Assembly (NCBI RefSeq): GCF_023898315.1
Contig: NC_064622.1
Location: 162,770,178-162,834,177, forward strand
Length of the DNA stretch: 64,000 nt
Direction of reading: 5' to 3'
Source: Schistocerca nitens
Taxonomy: Eukaryota; Arthropoda; Insecta; Orthoptera; Acrididae
Part shown: one piece after another, positions 33,273 to 44,350 of the stretch
Position numbering within the stretch: position 1 is the first letter of the stretch
How the letters are laid out: each line of letters opens with the position of its first letter
Notes under the pieces: generated by a model
The model's input: only the letters and a program-made list of their open reading frames with translations
Told to the model about the DNA's origin: nothing
The model's database searches: none
Made by a program: the position numbers and the translations under genes

Positions 33273-33515
33273 TTAATTCACATCCGATTCGCCCATAAAA
33301 CATTCATAGTTTTCACTCATTGAACCAAGCTTCTTCTGTGAAGTATTTTCTTTCCCACTTTGACTGCTATGGGCAGGTGTACTTGAGAGGTTAGGTTCAC
33401 TCACTTGGTTATCGTCTTTATTGTTTACAGTAATAACACATACCTTTGGCTTTCCAACATTTCTCCTTTTCTTAAAAGCCTTCAGAGGATTTCTAATAAC
33501 TTTACTTTTACTCAT
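33273..33515 (-). pseudogene. Transposase N-terminal part of the TTAA element
   Basis: The minus-strand frame opens at 33515 with MSKSKVIRNPLKAFKKRR, a very basic start, then a Ser/Asn-rich linker (SSTPAHSSQSGKENTSQ). It is cut by the Tc1 element at 33271 after about 80 residues. Basic N-termini followed by a low-complexity linker are usual for the protein family whose C-terminal part lies at 31237-31846. Same strand and order support a single gene with a large internal deletion. Confidence 0.55.
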
Positions 33516-33914
33516 TATTATACTTCAACAAAACAGAGACTCAAGAAACAGAATTAATTATGAATATTTTCGAGATAACGACAGAGTAAATAAACATGAA
33601 ACAATCGACAATCACACCAGCGATATATATTGAACCATCACAGGTTAGCCACAACACATACTTTATCTCACATCACTAAAATGTACCTGATGAACACGGA
33701 CGTTAATAATAACACCATTTGACAGCAGTTTAACAGCGCCACAGTGGGTCACGCCCATGTAGAACACATTTCAAAAAAAATTTAAAAATAGTTGTAGTCT
33801 TCGGAATTGAATAAATTATATATCTATTAAAAGGTAATAGTCTGCAGATTCAGAAAACGCAAAAAAGTAAAAATTGAACTTTTAATGATTTTGAGCCTTT
33901 CCAGAGCCCCTTAA

Positions 33915-35370
33915 GATGAGTGACAGTGAGTGGGTGGTTGACCCCATGCTGGTGTACCGGGAGGCAGATGGAGAACTTGTACGCCTGTTGATAAATGTCC
34001 GTCGTCCCGTTTTCAGTGAAACATGCGAGAAATGCCATGCAAAGCTGCGGTGGAGAGGTCAACAGAGGCCTAAACATGCGTGTTCGTGACTATAGCAACT
34101 TCATGCTGAATTCACGGTCCACAGAGTCTGAAGTAAATCAGGTGAAGAGCGACAGAATGAAATAAGCCGGCCTCCGATGGGAACGTAGGACCAAGGAATT
34201 AGAAGTACTCTCCTGGGAGTCAGAATTCCGGAAAAATTGGTGTTTTGTGCAGACGCTAACCTTGATGGGTGGCCTGGGAGGAGCTAAATAGCAGAAGTTG
34301 AGAGGAAGGGAAATTTTATGGGAATTTGTTCACTTCCCAGGGCAGGCATTGGTCGGCGCTGGGAATCGATGCATAATTAACGCGACTTGTGCTGCAATTG
34401 GCGTAAGTGATTTTGCTGGAAGGGAAACTGAGGTGAAGAGTGGACTGGGAGAAGTCTCCGTAGGGGTATTTCGTTCCCAGCTTGCCTAGAGTGTGGACGT
34501 GGCGTTCTTTACTCAGCTTGCCTGCGAAAGAGTGAGCATCTCTGCAGTTTAGGACGTAGCAAATGGAACGATTGAGCTTGGAGATAGAAAGTTTTGGTTC
34601 AGCTATGTACTGAGCAAGATAGCTAGGAGTGAATAGACGAGTGCAGCCTTGCAGCACCACGAGGCCTGCCGACGTCCTCACAATGATGCCGCCACACCAC
34701 GCTGAATTCGGTGAATTGCACCCGCTCTGGCTGATTACTTTGTTGGGTCACGTCGGCAAAGTTTCCACGAGGGTTCCATGGGCTGTGTATTGGGGAATTC
34801 TTCTCGCACTTCACATTACGCCTGGGTCAGTCGATAGGAATTAATTTTGATTTATCGTGCTTTACTCCAGGTAAACGCAATTTATTACCACTGCCTGATA
34901 GGAGAGTCTTGTAATGTGATGATTGAAGGTTGGGAGTTAAAATAAATTTGTGCTAATCGACTGCATCTGTTTTCAATCAAGTAGTTGAAATCCTAAGTTA
35001 CTTTCTTAATTAATTTTATGTTCAACATTTGCATCTGGTGTTCAATAGCTGAATATGACATCAATGTGCACCCCTTTGAATTAAAAGTTATCAATTCTGA
35101 ATCAATTAATCTCAACACTGCCACCACAGTTCAATCAGGAGTCACAGGGCCTTATTACTTTTTTGCGTTATCCGATATTGCGGCAGTTTTGCACTCTCTG
35201 TTGATCTGTTAGTCAATTAGCTGGGGTGAACACACGCCAAAATCAGGTAAGTGACGGGTGGGGTGTTACAACACCAATGCACTATCCTTTTATGCCTTGT
35301 GTATGTGATTCTACCGCCCTCTGCATATGTGCATGTCGCTACCCCAAGACTTTCACCACCTCATTGTAAT
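33915..35370. other. Unassigned 1.4-kb stretch
   Basis: No recognisable gene. The segment 34710-35250 has some LTR-like composition, but I could not define paired ends. Confidence 0.4.
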
Positions 35371-35374
35371 GCAT

Positions 35375-36600
35375 CAGTAGCAGGGCAAAGAGAGCATGAG
35401 GGCGTTTTGTTAGTGCGGTTTGCCTACATCAGGGGCAAGTATACATTCAGGGGCATACCTACAGTGGTCTTTTGATTGACAGGTCCTTAACCTACCGTTC
35501 TGCTAAGAGAATTATGACCCCCTGGGGATAATTTGTCCTTCTGAGAAACCTCCCCCACCCATACCCTCCCCCTCCTCCTTCTAACCCCTCAAGAAACCTC
35601 CAAGTCTCCGTCTTCCCTCTCACTGATACAGGGGCTTTTTCAGGCCTGAGTTATTCGAATAGCCCCCTTCCACTCTATCAATTTTATTGACTATTTAATT
35701 AAACTGATCAATTAATTAAGTCTACCCCCTCTGGTGAATCCCTCAACTCTCCCCTCCAAACCTCACCATCTGGAAATTGGCGCCTCTGTGCGGGAGAGAG
35801 GAAGGATCTCAAGACAGGAAATTCAATTATATAGGAGAGAATATATTGTTTGTTTATAAAAAAAATTCAATTTGCAGGGGTTGGCTCTCTCTTGCTCATC
35901 ATTCTCTGCTGTTTGGGAAGATGCAGCTCTTGTGAAATACATCGAAAAGAAGTAATTAAATCGATCTTTTTTAAAATTCCAATTGTGCGAGGAATACCTT
36001 CATCAAACATCCATCGCACATAATGACACTGTTAAATACCTTTCGATCACGAAGCACGCACCATCCGCTGACAGCCGTCTGCTGACTTACACGGACTACA
36101 CAGACTGCTTGGGATCCCGCAGAGCAACGCGTCCATCGGCAGCCGCGCCATGCACCGGTGTTCAAGGGGTGTCCGCATAGGCCCCTCGACTGACAGCCCA
36201 GATGTCGCGCTAATGCCGAAACTAAAGCCTCACGTTGCGGCAACCCTTTGATATTTGATGCCCTAGAAATTCCTGTCGAAATACCGGCGCTCTCTCTCTC
36301 ACACAGACTCTTTCTCTCGTCCTGTAGCGTGCCAGTGCCGGTCGTGCTCGCGCCGTCGGTCGCAGTCGGACCGAACTGCAAACAAATCGGCGTTTACGTG
36401 GTAAGCCCCCAGGCCTCCCCCCTGCTGAATACCGACGCATGTGAAGACGCCTTCCAAGGCAAATGTCTGACTGAGAATCGCTCCAAAAATACTGCTGAAG
36501 TCAATAAATTGATTGAGTAATTAATTTCTGGTCACGTGATCGTGATGTGCTGGATACGAGGCTTTCGTGATAGCTCACTGCTCCCAGTCGCATTCAGTCT
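35375..36600 (+). repeat. 1.2-kb repeat, direct-orientation copy (arm P)
   Basis: It aligns along its length with the reverse complement of 41490-43085. Anchors include GCATCAGGGGCAA(G/A)TATACATTCAGG, ATTCAATTTGCAGGGGTTGGCTC, CAACCCTTTGATATTTG and GATTGAGTAATTAATTTC. Identity is roughly 70-75 percent by eye. It contains CT-rich runs and ATTGGCGCCTCTGTGC near 35775-35790, which resembles a retroviral primer site. No coding domain is recognised. Confidence 0.75.
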
Positions 36601-37370
36601 CTGGAAGAAGAAGAACCACGAAGCATCGCCAGCAGTCGAGATCCTCACTGCCTCTCCATCTCTGAAGAAGCGTAGAAGTAAGCACTCATTACATATCATT
36701 GCTATTGTTAGTGCATGTATCAGTTCCTTTTCCTCCTTCTCCTCCTCCTCCTTTTCTTTGTTCAACTCCATGTGATTGTCTGTAGATTATTATTGTTTCT
36801 TCTTCTTTGTTCAGCGGCCTCTGGAGTGTTTGGACCAGCAGCAGCCACCACTGGCTCGTCAGAACTTGCAGCGAAATCTGGTCTGTCAGATCATCAGCGG
36901 TAGCAGAACCATAGGATCCTGTAGTGCTCCTGACCAGCAAGCTGGAGCAGGACAATAAGCTGCTACTATCCCTCCTGCTCATTGATTTAGACACCCAGCA
37001 AGTCCCCAACTCTCAGAAGAACTGTGCTGGGGGCTCCACATCCCACAGTGTGAGTCAGTACTGGTCTCCGATGTATGCACCATCCCAGAGCATTCTGCAT
37101 GGACAGAGTGTTGATGTGGTGGATGAGGAGCTGCCGTTTCCTCCAAGTGCTCTACTGCTTTTCAGTTCAATCTACAATTTAACAGCTAGTGGTTCAAAGT
37201 GTTTAATTATCGGTATAAAAGTATCAGTGGACAGTGACTGCATGTGGTGTTAGAGATTGAAAATGCACAGAGAAATATTAAAGTGCAATTTATAGAGCTG
37301 GAATGGGATCAACTACGTCATCCAGAACATTACATCAACCAACAGATGACCTCTGATTATTCTCCACCTC
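36601..37370. other. Unassigned stretch with pyrimidine-rich run
   Basis: Contains a CT/T-rich run at 36725-36800 and otherwise nothing I recognise. An open frame of about 110 codons at 36924-37253 has no known domain. Confidence 0.4.
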
Positions 37371-37374
37371 TGGA

Positions 37375-37556
37375 CTGAACTGGGACTTAACTGCTAAGGT
37401 GATCAGTCCCTAAGCTTACACACTACTTAATCTAAATTATCCTAAGAACTAACACACACAGTCATGCCCGAGGAAGGACTCGAACCTCCGCCGGGACCAG
37501 CCACACAGTCCATGACTGCAGCTTCCTACACCGCTCGGCTAATCCCGCGCGGCTGC
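37375..37556 (-). mobile_element. tRNA-derived SINE (head variant D)
   Basis: The minus strand starts GCCGCGCGGGATTAGCCGAG with box B GGTTCGAGTCC. The tail is AGCTTAGGGACTGATCACC ... GTTAAGTCCCAG. The head differs from those of families A, B and C, but the tail block is shared with C. No clear target duplication. Confidence 0.8.
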
Positions 37557-37619
37557 CACTGTTGGACCTCTGCCTCCGACTCTTCCACGATTTGGTGGAT
37601 GTGTGCTAAAACAACAAGA

Positions 37620-37800
37620 AAAAAATTAACACCTAAATCTGAACACAATTGCTATGAAACTTTTTTAACTTCGAAATCTGAACACATAATTATTTCATTC
37701 TACAAAACTTCTTTACGAAAATATACTCCGAAATCTGAACTCGATACTGCGAAACTTTTTACGAAAATATATACTGCGAAATCCGACCTCATGCTATGAA
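37620..37800 (+). repeat. Degenerate short tandem repeat around CGAAATCTGAAC
   Basis: Four repeats of 40-57 bp share CGAAATCTGAAC followed by CTATGAAACTTTTT- or TTACGAAAATATACT-like parts (starts near 37630, 37669, 37727 and 37778). AT-rich, with no coding value seen. Confidence 0.7.
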
Positions 37801-39635
37801 ATTAAATACGTGTTTACCTGTAAGTCACATTTCCTCGAGGACTTGCCGATACAGCTGCTGTTGCTGTCGCTGGAGATTGTAGACTTCATTATTTTCCCAA
37901 AACAAATTGGCACAAGAACACAGAAACCAAACAGCAACCACACTGGTGAATTGACACTGGCAATGTGAGAGCGATTGCACCACGACGAGGGTTTATGTAA
38001 CCTCTAGCCCCCTCCACCCACCATTTTACCCAGGGAGCCAACAGGACTGCGGCATTCTACCCCACCTGGAGATTGTAATGGTCGCCTAGTCGTAGATATT
38101 GCTAATTGCTATAATCGCACTATTTCACTCCAATTTACGGAGCTTGTTAGCACTTGATGTTAGGTTGGCGCCATTAAAATGATTGTAGTAATCGCTGCTG
38201 CTTGCTGGATCGCTGCTGTGTCTCGATGCTGATGCTGGCTCTAAATCTGGTTGTCTAGGGTAAAAACATGAGGTCCCGTGTTTTTTATGTGCTTTTGATG
38301 CTAAAGAACGAGCGAAACCAACACATATGTAAACATCAAATATTTATTACTCTGGTGGCCATCTTAATTCCACTGTCTACCAAAGACCATAACACAACAC
38401 AAAGTACTACTTCCTTTACATGTTCTTTGCATTGTTTATCCATCTCAAACAATAACACAGAAACACACTTTACCAAAGTGACATTCCGACTGCCTCTCGA
38501 CCCTTCTTGCTGCTTGTATTTATAACATTGTCAAAGAACTACTAAAAAGAGATATAGTTTATAAGTCACATGTACATCTGTTATCATAATTTGTGCAGAT
38601 AAATTATTAATTTGCATCGAGTGACATAATTTAACATGTTATTAAAATGACAGACAGATTTGTTGACTTGACGGAATAATTCTTTGTTACAAAAAGGCTG
38701 TTTTTTAGAAGTTTGTCAATTGACTTCTCTAATTTGCATAAATAATTAAGTAACATGAATTATTAAGAATTACATTGGTTTTCGTCTAAAATAGGATTGA
38801 TTACGTGAATACTGAGTGAAAACGCTCCTAGTGAACAAATAGGTTTCACTGGGTGATTTTTATTTAAGGAGATCCAAAATACCTAAGTTGGCCACTATTT
38901 TTCGTACTTCATATTAATTATTTAAGATGAACTTAGCGTTTTTACATGATGACATTTGCTGTATCAGTGATCAAGTGATACTAACTTTTGTGTGGGTCAG
39001 TTATTCAGTATAATTTAATGGGTTGACTGTTTATGGAGACATGTTGTGCAATCATTGTTAACATACACAATAACTTTTCTATAATCATAAATACTCGTTA
39101 AAATGGTTGAATTTGGAGGGTATCGCATACTTCATTAAAGTAAAGCCTTTATTATGTTCCGTTACAAGATGAATAATGGTCTGAGCGCGCAGGACAACTT
39201 GGTGCTGGTCTGTCGGCTACAATTTTCGCTCGCTCGTGGATCCGGCCGGAAAACCCCACTTCTGGTCGCCGCTTCAGTCTGTGGCGAGCTGCGGCCTCTG
39301 ACGGGTGCTCCGTCGCTTTGCGACCGTGCTTCATGTAGCAAACTACTGTGACAGTGTATTTGACAATATTTTTTTACGTGCTGTAGGATCGCCTTCAGAG
39401 TTTCAACGCTGTGTATTTGTGCTCATCTATTTTTGTTTCAATTTATGAACAATATTCCCACACGATGTATTTTCGAGTGTATTTGCCCTAATGTATTTTA
39501 GCTCCGCCTGGGAAAATAGTGCAGTGTTCTGAGTGCGAGTGTATTGGAAACAGTTTGTTTAAAGCAACATTTGCAAATGTATTTACCTACTTTGTTTATG
39601 CAAGAAAATATCCAGAGTAGTGTATGAAGACTGAG
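37801..39635. other. Unassigned 1.8-kb stretch
   Basis: AT-rich in its middle (38500-39160). No domain or known repeat recognised. Confidence 0.4.
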
Positions 39636-39639
39636 AGGT

Positions 39640-39800
39640 TTCACAAGTGCGCCACGATCTTTTTTAGGCTCTGTGGTGATGTACATCGCAAAACTGAAGC
39701 AATGTACTGTGCAGCGATCTCTTTTAAAGTGTTTAGAGACATATTCAGCTGTATTTAGCAACTCCTGAAGCAGCTGCTGCTCAATGACAAGGAACTTGCC
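39640..39800 (-). repeat. Diverged direct repeat, copy 1
   Basis: Shares GGTTTCACAAGTG(C/T)GCC(A/G)CGATCTTTT and a later (A/T)GC(A/T)(A/C)CTCCTGAAGCA block with 41218-41465, in the same orientation. It ends where a non-LTR reverse transcriptase starts. On the minus strand both copies read LQELL after a VIEQQL/VVERKM motif, hinting at old coding sequence. Confidence 0.6.
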
Positions 39801-41195
39801 CACCTTCTTGCAGAGATGTACCGTAGGTCTCTAGAAGAGAGTAGCGTTCCAAAAGATTCGAAAAGGGTACAGGTCATACCCGTTTTCAAGAAGGGACGTA
39901 GAACAGATGTGCAGAACTATAGACCTATATCTCTAACGTCGATCAGTAGTAGAATTTTGGAACACGTATTATGTTCGAGTATAATGACTTTTCTGGAGAC
40001 TAGAAATCTACTCTGTAGGAATTAGCATGGGTTTCGAAAAAGACAATCGTGTGAAACCCAGATCGCGCTATTCGTCCACGAGACTCAGAGGGCCACAGAC
40101 ATGGGTTCCCAGGTAGATGCCGTGTTTCTTGACTTCCGCAAGGCGTTCGATACAGTTCCCCACAGTCGTTTAATGAACAAATAAGGACATATGGACTATC
40201 AGACCAATTGTGTGATTGGATTGAAGAGTTCCTAGATAACAGAACACAGCATGTCATTCTCGATGGCGAGAAGTCTTCCGAAGTAAGAGTGATTTCAGGT
40301 GTGCCGCAGGGGAGTGTCGAGGGACCGTTGCTATTCACAATATATATAAATGACCTTGTGGATAACATCGGAAGTTCACTGAGGCTTCTTGCGGATGATG
40401 CTGTAGTATATCGAGAGGTTGTAACAATGGAAAATTATACTGAAATGCAGGAGGATCTGCAACGAATTGACGCATTGCGCAGAGAATGGCAATTAAATCT
40501 CAATGTAGACAAGTGTAAAGTGCTGCGAATACATAGCAAGAAAGGTCCTTTATCATTTAGCTCCAATATAGCAGGTCAGCAACTGGAAGCAGTTAATTCC
40601 ATAAATTATCTGGGAGTAGGCATAGGAGTGATTTAAAATGGAATGACCATATAAAATTAATCGTTGGTAAAGCAGATGCCAGACTGAGATCCATTGGAAG
40701 AATCTTAAGGAAATGCAATCCGAAAACAAACGAAGTAGGTTACAGTACACTTGTTCGCCCACTGCTCGAATATTGCTCACATGTGTGGGATCCGTACCAG
40801 ATAGGGTTGATAGAAGAGACAGAGAAGATCCAATGGAGAGCAGCGCGCTTCGTTACAGGATCATTTAGTAATCGAGAAAGCGTTACGGAGATGATAGATA
40901 AACTGCAGTGGAAGACTCTGCAGGAGAGACGCTCAGTAGCTCGGTACGGGCTTTTGTTGAAGTTTCGAGAACATACCATCACCGAGGAGCCCTACGTATA
41001 TCTCACGAAGAGACCATGAGGATAAAATCAGCGAGATTAGAGCCCACACAGAGGCATACCGGCAATCTTTCTTTCCACGAACAATACGAGACTGGTACAG
41101 AAGGGAGAACCGATAGAGGTACTCGAAGTACCCTATGCCACACACCGTCAGGTGGCTTGCGGAGTATGGATGTACATGCGGATGTAGATGTATTT
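39801..41195 (+). mobile_element. 5'-truncated non-LTR element (CR1/Jockey group)
   Basis: It begins inside the reverse transcriptase and ends with a GATGTA-type tail (GGATGTACATGCGGATGTAG at 41166-41185). It is the same family as 10698-13490 and 43385-44210. No clear target duplication. Confidence 0.75.
39816..41120 (+). pseudogene. Non-LTR reverse transcriptase fragment
   Basis: 39816-40025 encodes VIPVFKKGRRTDVQNYRPISL and RILEHVLCSSIM. After a stop the same frame gives GFRKRQSCETQIALF and VFLDFRKAFDTVPHSRL, with the first catalytic Asp region. A shift near 40180 leads to LCDWIEEFLDNRTQ, VISGVPQGSVEGPLLFTIYI and LADDAVVY, where FADD has become LADD. The thumb region INYLGVGIG is shifted, and the C-terminal RPLLEYCSHVWDPYQIGLIE and WKTLQERRSVARYGLL follow. 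Several stops and shifts. Dead copy. Confidence 0.8.
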
Positions 41196-41217
41196 TCCAC
41201 AGAAGTGTGCGAAGCGT

Positions 41218-41325
41218 CTCAGGGATGGTTTCACAAGTGTGCCGCGATCTTTTCTTTTAGAGTCAGTGTTCAAGTGCGGTGGTGGTATTCCTCAGAAATG
41301 TTTACATATTCTTGCGTCGTCTGCA

Positions 41326-41367
<42 letters not shown>

Positions 41368-41465
41368 AGCAGTGGTACATTTAGTTCCTGTGACATATTC
41401 CGCAGATTGCTTAAACATGGATGTAATAGCTCCTGAAGCATTTTTCGTTCAACGACAAAGGGTAT
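41218..41465 (-). repeat. Diverged direct repeat, copy 2, with (CT)n
   Basis: Counterpart of 39640-39800 on the other side of the non-LTR element. It includes a pure CT run at 41331-41364. It adjoins arm N and may be an extension of that repeat. Confidence 0.55.
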
Positions 41466-41489
41466 CCGTGCACCAGGGGTGAGGTGAGA

Positions 41490-43085
41490 GGCTGCGGGTA
41501 TATCCAACGCTACAGGGAGCGGTGAGCTATTGCGCCTGCCTTAGGTCCCCTACATCACAGTCACGTGATTGGAAATTAATTACTCAATCAATTTATTGAC
41601 TTGACAGGTTTTCTGGATCGATTCTCAGTCATGCATTTGCCTCGGAGCCAACAGCCTTGCCGCAGTGGTAACACCGGTTCCCGTCAGATCACCGATGTTA
41701 AGCATTGTCTGGCTGGGCAAGCACTTGGATGGGTGACCATCCGGTCTGCTGAGCGCTGTTGGCAAGCGGGGTGCACTCAGCCTTTCTGAGGCAAACTGAG
41801 GAGCTACTTGATTCAGAAGTAGCGGCTCCGGTCTCGTAAACTGACGCACGCCCGGGAGAGCGGTGTGCTGACCACATAGCCCACCATATCCGCATCCAGT
41901 AACGCCTATGGGCTGAGGATGGCACAGTGGCCAGCCAGTACCATTGGGCCCTCATGGCCTGTTCGGGAGGAGTTTTTAGTTTTAGTTTTTTGCCTTGGAA
42001 GGAGTTCTCGTGTGCGTTGATATTCATCAGGAGACGAGACTTGGTGCTTTACCAGGTAAACCCTGCGTTGTTTGCGGTTGGATCTGACTGCGACCGATGG
42101 CACGTACAGGGCTGGTAGTGACGCACTACAGAGCGAGAGAGAGAGAGACAGAGAGAGACAGAGAGAGAGAGAGCAGGTGTTTCGGCAGGAGTTTCTTGGG
42201 TACCAAATATCAAAGGGTTGCTGCCACCTGACACTTTTGTTCAGGCGTTAGTGTGACAACCGGTCTGTCAGTTGAAGGGCCCGAGCGGACACCTCTCGTA
42301 CAACGGCGGCTGGCACGGTCCCTGATGGACATGTCACTTTGTCGGACCCCGTGCGCCCTATGCGTATGGTGAAGCAAGCTGGTCCTCTGTGCAGGCCAGT
42401 GAATGACTGATGGTGGACGGTGCTTGTTTCGTGATTGAAACATTTTTAACAGTGTATTTACGTGTGATGGGTCTCTCCTGATGGTCCTCCTTGCGCAATT
42501 GGAATAAAACAAGGCGATCGATTTAAATACTTCTTTTTGGGGTATTTTACAAGACCATCTTCCTAAACAGCAGAGAATGATGAGCAAGAAAGAGCCAACC
42601 CCTGCAAATTGAATTTTTTCATAAATAAATAATATACCTCTGCTATGAAACTGAATTTCCTGTCGTGAGCTCCTTCCTCCTCAACACAAAGCCGCCAATT
42701 TCCAGATAGGAGGGGTGGGAGGGGAGGGTTGGGGGATATACTACAGGGGGAGTTGTTAATTAATGGATCAAGTTAATTACTCAGTCAATCAAATTGACAG
42801 TATGAGTGGAGAGCTACTCAAACAAATCAGTGTCAGCAAGGAGGAGGCGGGGTTGAAGGTTTCCTGAGGGGTTGGGAGGAGGAGGTGGAGGGGAATAGGT
42901 GGGGGAAGGTTTCTCAGAAAGACAGATTATTCCCAGGGGGTCACAATCCTCTTAGCAGAACAATAGGTCAAGGACCTCTCAATGAAAAGAGAATACTAGG
43001 TTCGCTCCTGAATGTATATTTGCCCCTGATGCAGGCAACCTACACTAACAGAATACCCTTGTATTCTCTTTGTCCCACTAGTTAA
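41490..43085 (-). repeat. 1.2-kb repeat, inverted copy (arm N), with a SINE
   Basis: Reverse-complement partner of 35375-36600, interrupted at 41648-41988 by a 5S-derived SINE. It carries a (GA)n stretch at 42129-42172 that matches the CT-rich part of arm P. The two copies lie 4.9 kb apart. Confidence 0.75.
41648..41988 (+). mobile_element. 5S-rRNA-derived SINE
   Basis: The head at about 41650-41770 reads like a 5S rRNA gene: ACCGGTTCCCGTCAGATCAC, GATGTTAAGCATTG, then CTTGGATGGGTGACCATCC, the last spanning the internal promoter C box. A unique body follows (GAGGAGCTACTTGATTCAG ... GAGAGCGGTGTGCTGACC), and a TTTTAG-rich tail. The flanks TTGCCTCGGAG (about 41637-41647) and TTGCCTTGGAAG (about 41991-42002) are a worn target duplication. 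Arm P lacks the insert. Confidence 0.85.
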
Positions 43086-43205
43086 ATTTTCTAAACACCA
43101 TGAGATCCTTTCTCCCCAGCACAGAGACGCCAGTTTCCAGGTAGGAGGGGTTGGAGGGGTGGGAGGGGAAGGTTGGGGGATTTACCAGAGGGGGGGGGGG
43201 GAGGT
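42665..43205 (-). repeat. Partial local duplication in arm N
   Basis: 42665-42745 and 43095-43205 share GAG(C/A)TCCTT..CTCC then CAATTTCCAG-type and GAGGGGTGGGAGGGG(A)GGGTTGGGGG words, about 430 bp apart. The second copy ends in a G run at 43191-43201. It could be an old tandem unit. Confidence 0.55.
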
Positions 43206-43384
43206 GCATGCAAAATATTTAATAGCAAAAACGGTATTTGGGTACAGGAGACATCGTCAGTGCCATCTAATAGGAATGACAAACAAATAGTTGTATGCAT
43301 ATCGATATCTACAACAAAACATTTGAACACGTAACAGTAAAAACATAAGTTTACTTACATATTACGCACATCTATATGTTTACT

Positions 43385-44210
43385 CAGCAAGTCACCATGT
43401 GATGTGTGGCAGAGGGTATTTTGTGTACCAGTCTCACCTCCCGCTTTTCCTGTTCGACTTATGTAATAGTTCGCAGGAAGAATGATTGCTGGTAAGCCTC
43501 TGTGTGAGCTCAAATCTCTCTAACTTTACCTTCACGATCTTTCCGCGTGATTTACATAGGAGGATCCATTATACTTGTTGACTCTTCTAGGAACATAAGC
43601 TCACAGAACTTTAACAGTAAACAACCGTGACACAGAACTCTTCTGTTGCAGCGACTGCCTTCGGACCTGCTTGATCATCTCCATGTTTCTTTTGCGCTTA
43701 ACTGAGTTAATCTGTAATGAAACGCACTGATATTCTTCGACTCTTCTCTACCTACTCTAGCAAATATATCTGGTACGGATTCCATACGGACGAGCAGTAT
43801 TCAAGTATTGGCCAAATGAGGGCTCTGTAAGCTACCTCCTTTCTTGTCAGACTACATTTCCTGAGGATTCCTCCAACGAATCTCACTCTGGGATCTGCTT
43901 TACCTGCGATTAATTTTATGTGGTAGTTCCACTTCAAGTCACTCTGTACACACACTCCTAGATATTGTATGGAAGTAACTGTTCGGCAAACGTGAAATCG
44001 TACAATAATGGGTCTTTCTGTCTGTTTATACGCAATACATCACATTTGTTTATGTTGAGGGTCAATTGTTACTCCCTCCACCAAGTGTCGGTCCCCTGCA
44101 GGTCTCCCTGCATTTCACACAATCCTTCAGCATTGCGAGCGTTCTGTATACATACAACAGCATCATCCGCGGAAAGCCCCACGGAAATTCCGACGTTCTC
44201 CACAAGGACA
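43385..44210 (-). pseudogene. Non-LTR 3' region with reverse transcriptase thumb
   Basis: The minus strand encodes LSADDAVVCIQ near 44155-44190 (catalytic FADD worn to SADD) and LTLNINKCDVLRINRQK near 44030-44060. It then gives SDLKWNYHIKLIAGKADPRV and LIWPILEYCSSVWNPYQIYL at 43752-43955. The C-terminal and 3' part (GAGGGTATTTTGTGTACC on the plus strand) reaches about 43385. Upstream polymerase boxes are absent. Same family as the copies at 10698 and 39801. Frameshifts are present. Confidence 0.7.
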
Positions 44211-44211
44211 T

Positions 44212-44315
44212 TTATACAGGGTGTTTCACAATTCATGCGCCACGCGGGGTAGCCGTGCGCTCTGGGCGCCTTGTCACGGTTCTCATGGCTTTCCCCATCA
44301 GAGTCCTGCCTTGGG

Positions 44316-44350
<35 letters not shown>

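Larger units (their letters stand above)
30834..33910 (-). mobile_element. TTAA-flanked DNA transposon (possibly Kolobok type), split by Tc1
   Basis: The ends are GGGGCTCCGGAACG (left) and GGGGCTCTGGAAAG (right, minus strand), each flanked by TTAA (30830-30833 and 33911-33914). Removal of the inner Tc1 leaves about 1.65 kb with the two ends of one minus-strand transposase. The TTAA choice fits Kolobok or piggyBac. The protein is not piggyBac-like, so Kolobok is my tentative guess. Confidence 0.65.

Noticed and set aside
32360..33298. Plus-strand open frames of up to 164 codons
   Set aside because: They lie antisense to the intact Tc1-type transposase and have no recognisable domain.
36715..36903. 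Leu/Phe-rich small membrane protein
   Set aside because: Translation of a pyrimidine-rich run; no start context or conserved partner copy.
41650..41770. 5S rRNA gene
   Set aside because: Strong 5S similarity but with many substitutions, joined to a SINE body and flanked by a worn target duplication. It is a SINE head, not a gene.
35375..43085. A Polinton/Maverick-type giant transposon with long terminal inverted repeats
   Set aside because: The interior lacks any polymerase, integrase, ATPase or capsid-like frame, and the arms do not end in the usual termini or a 6-bp duplication.
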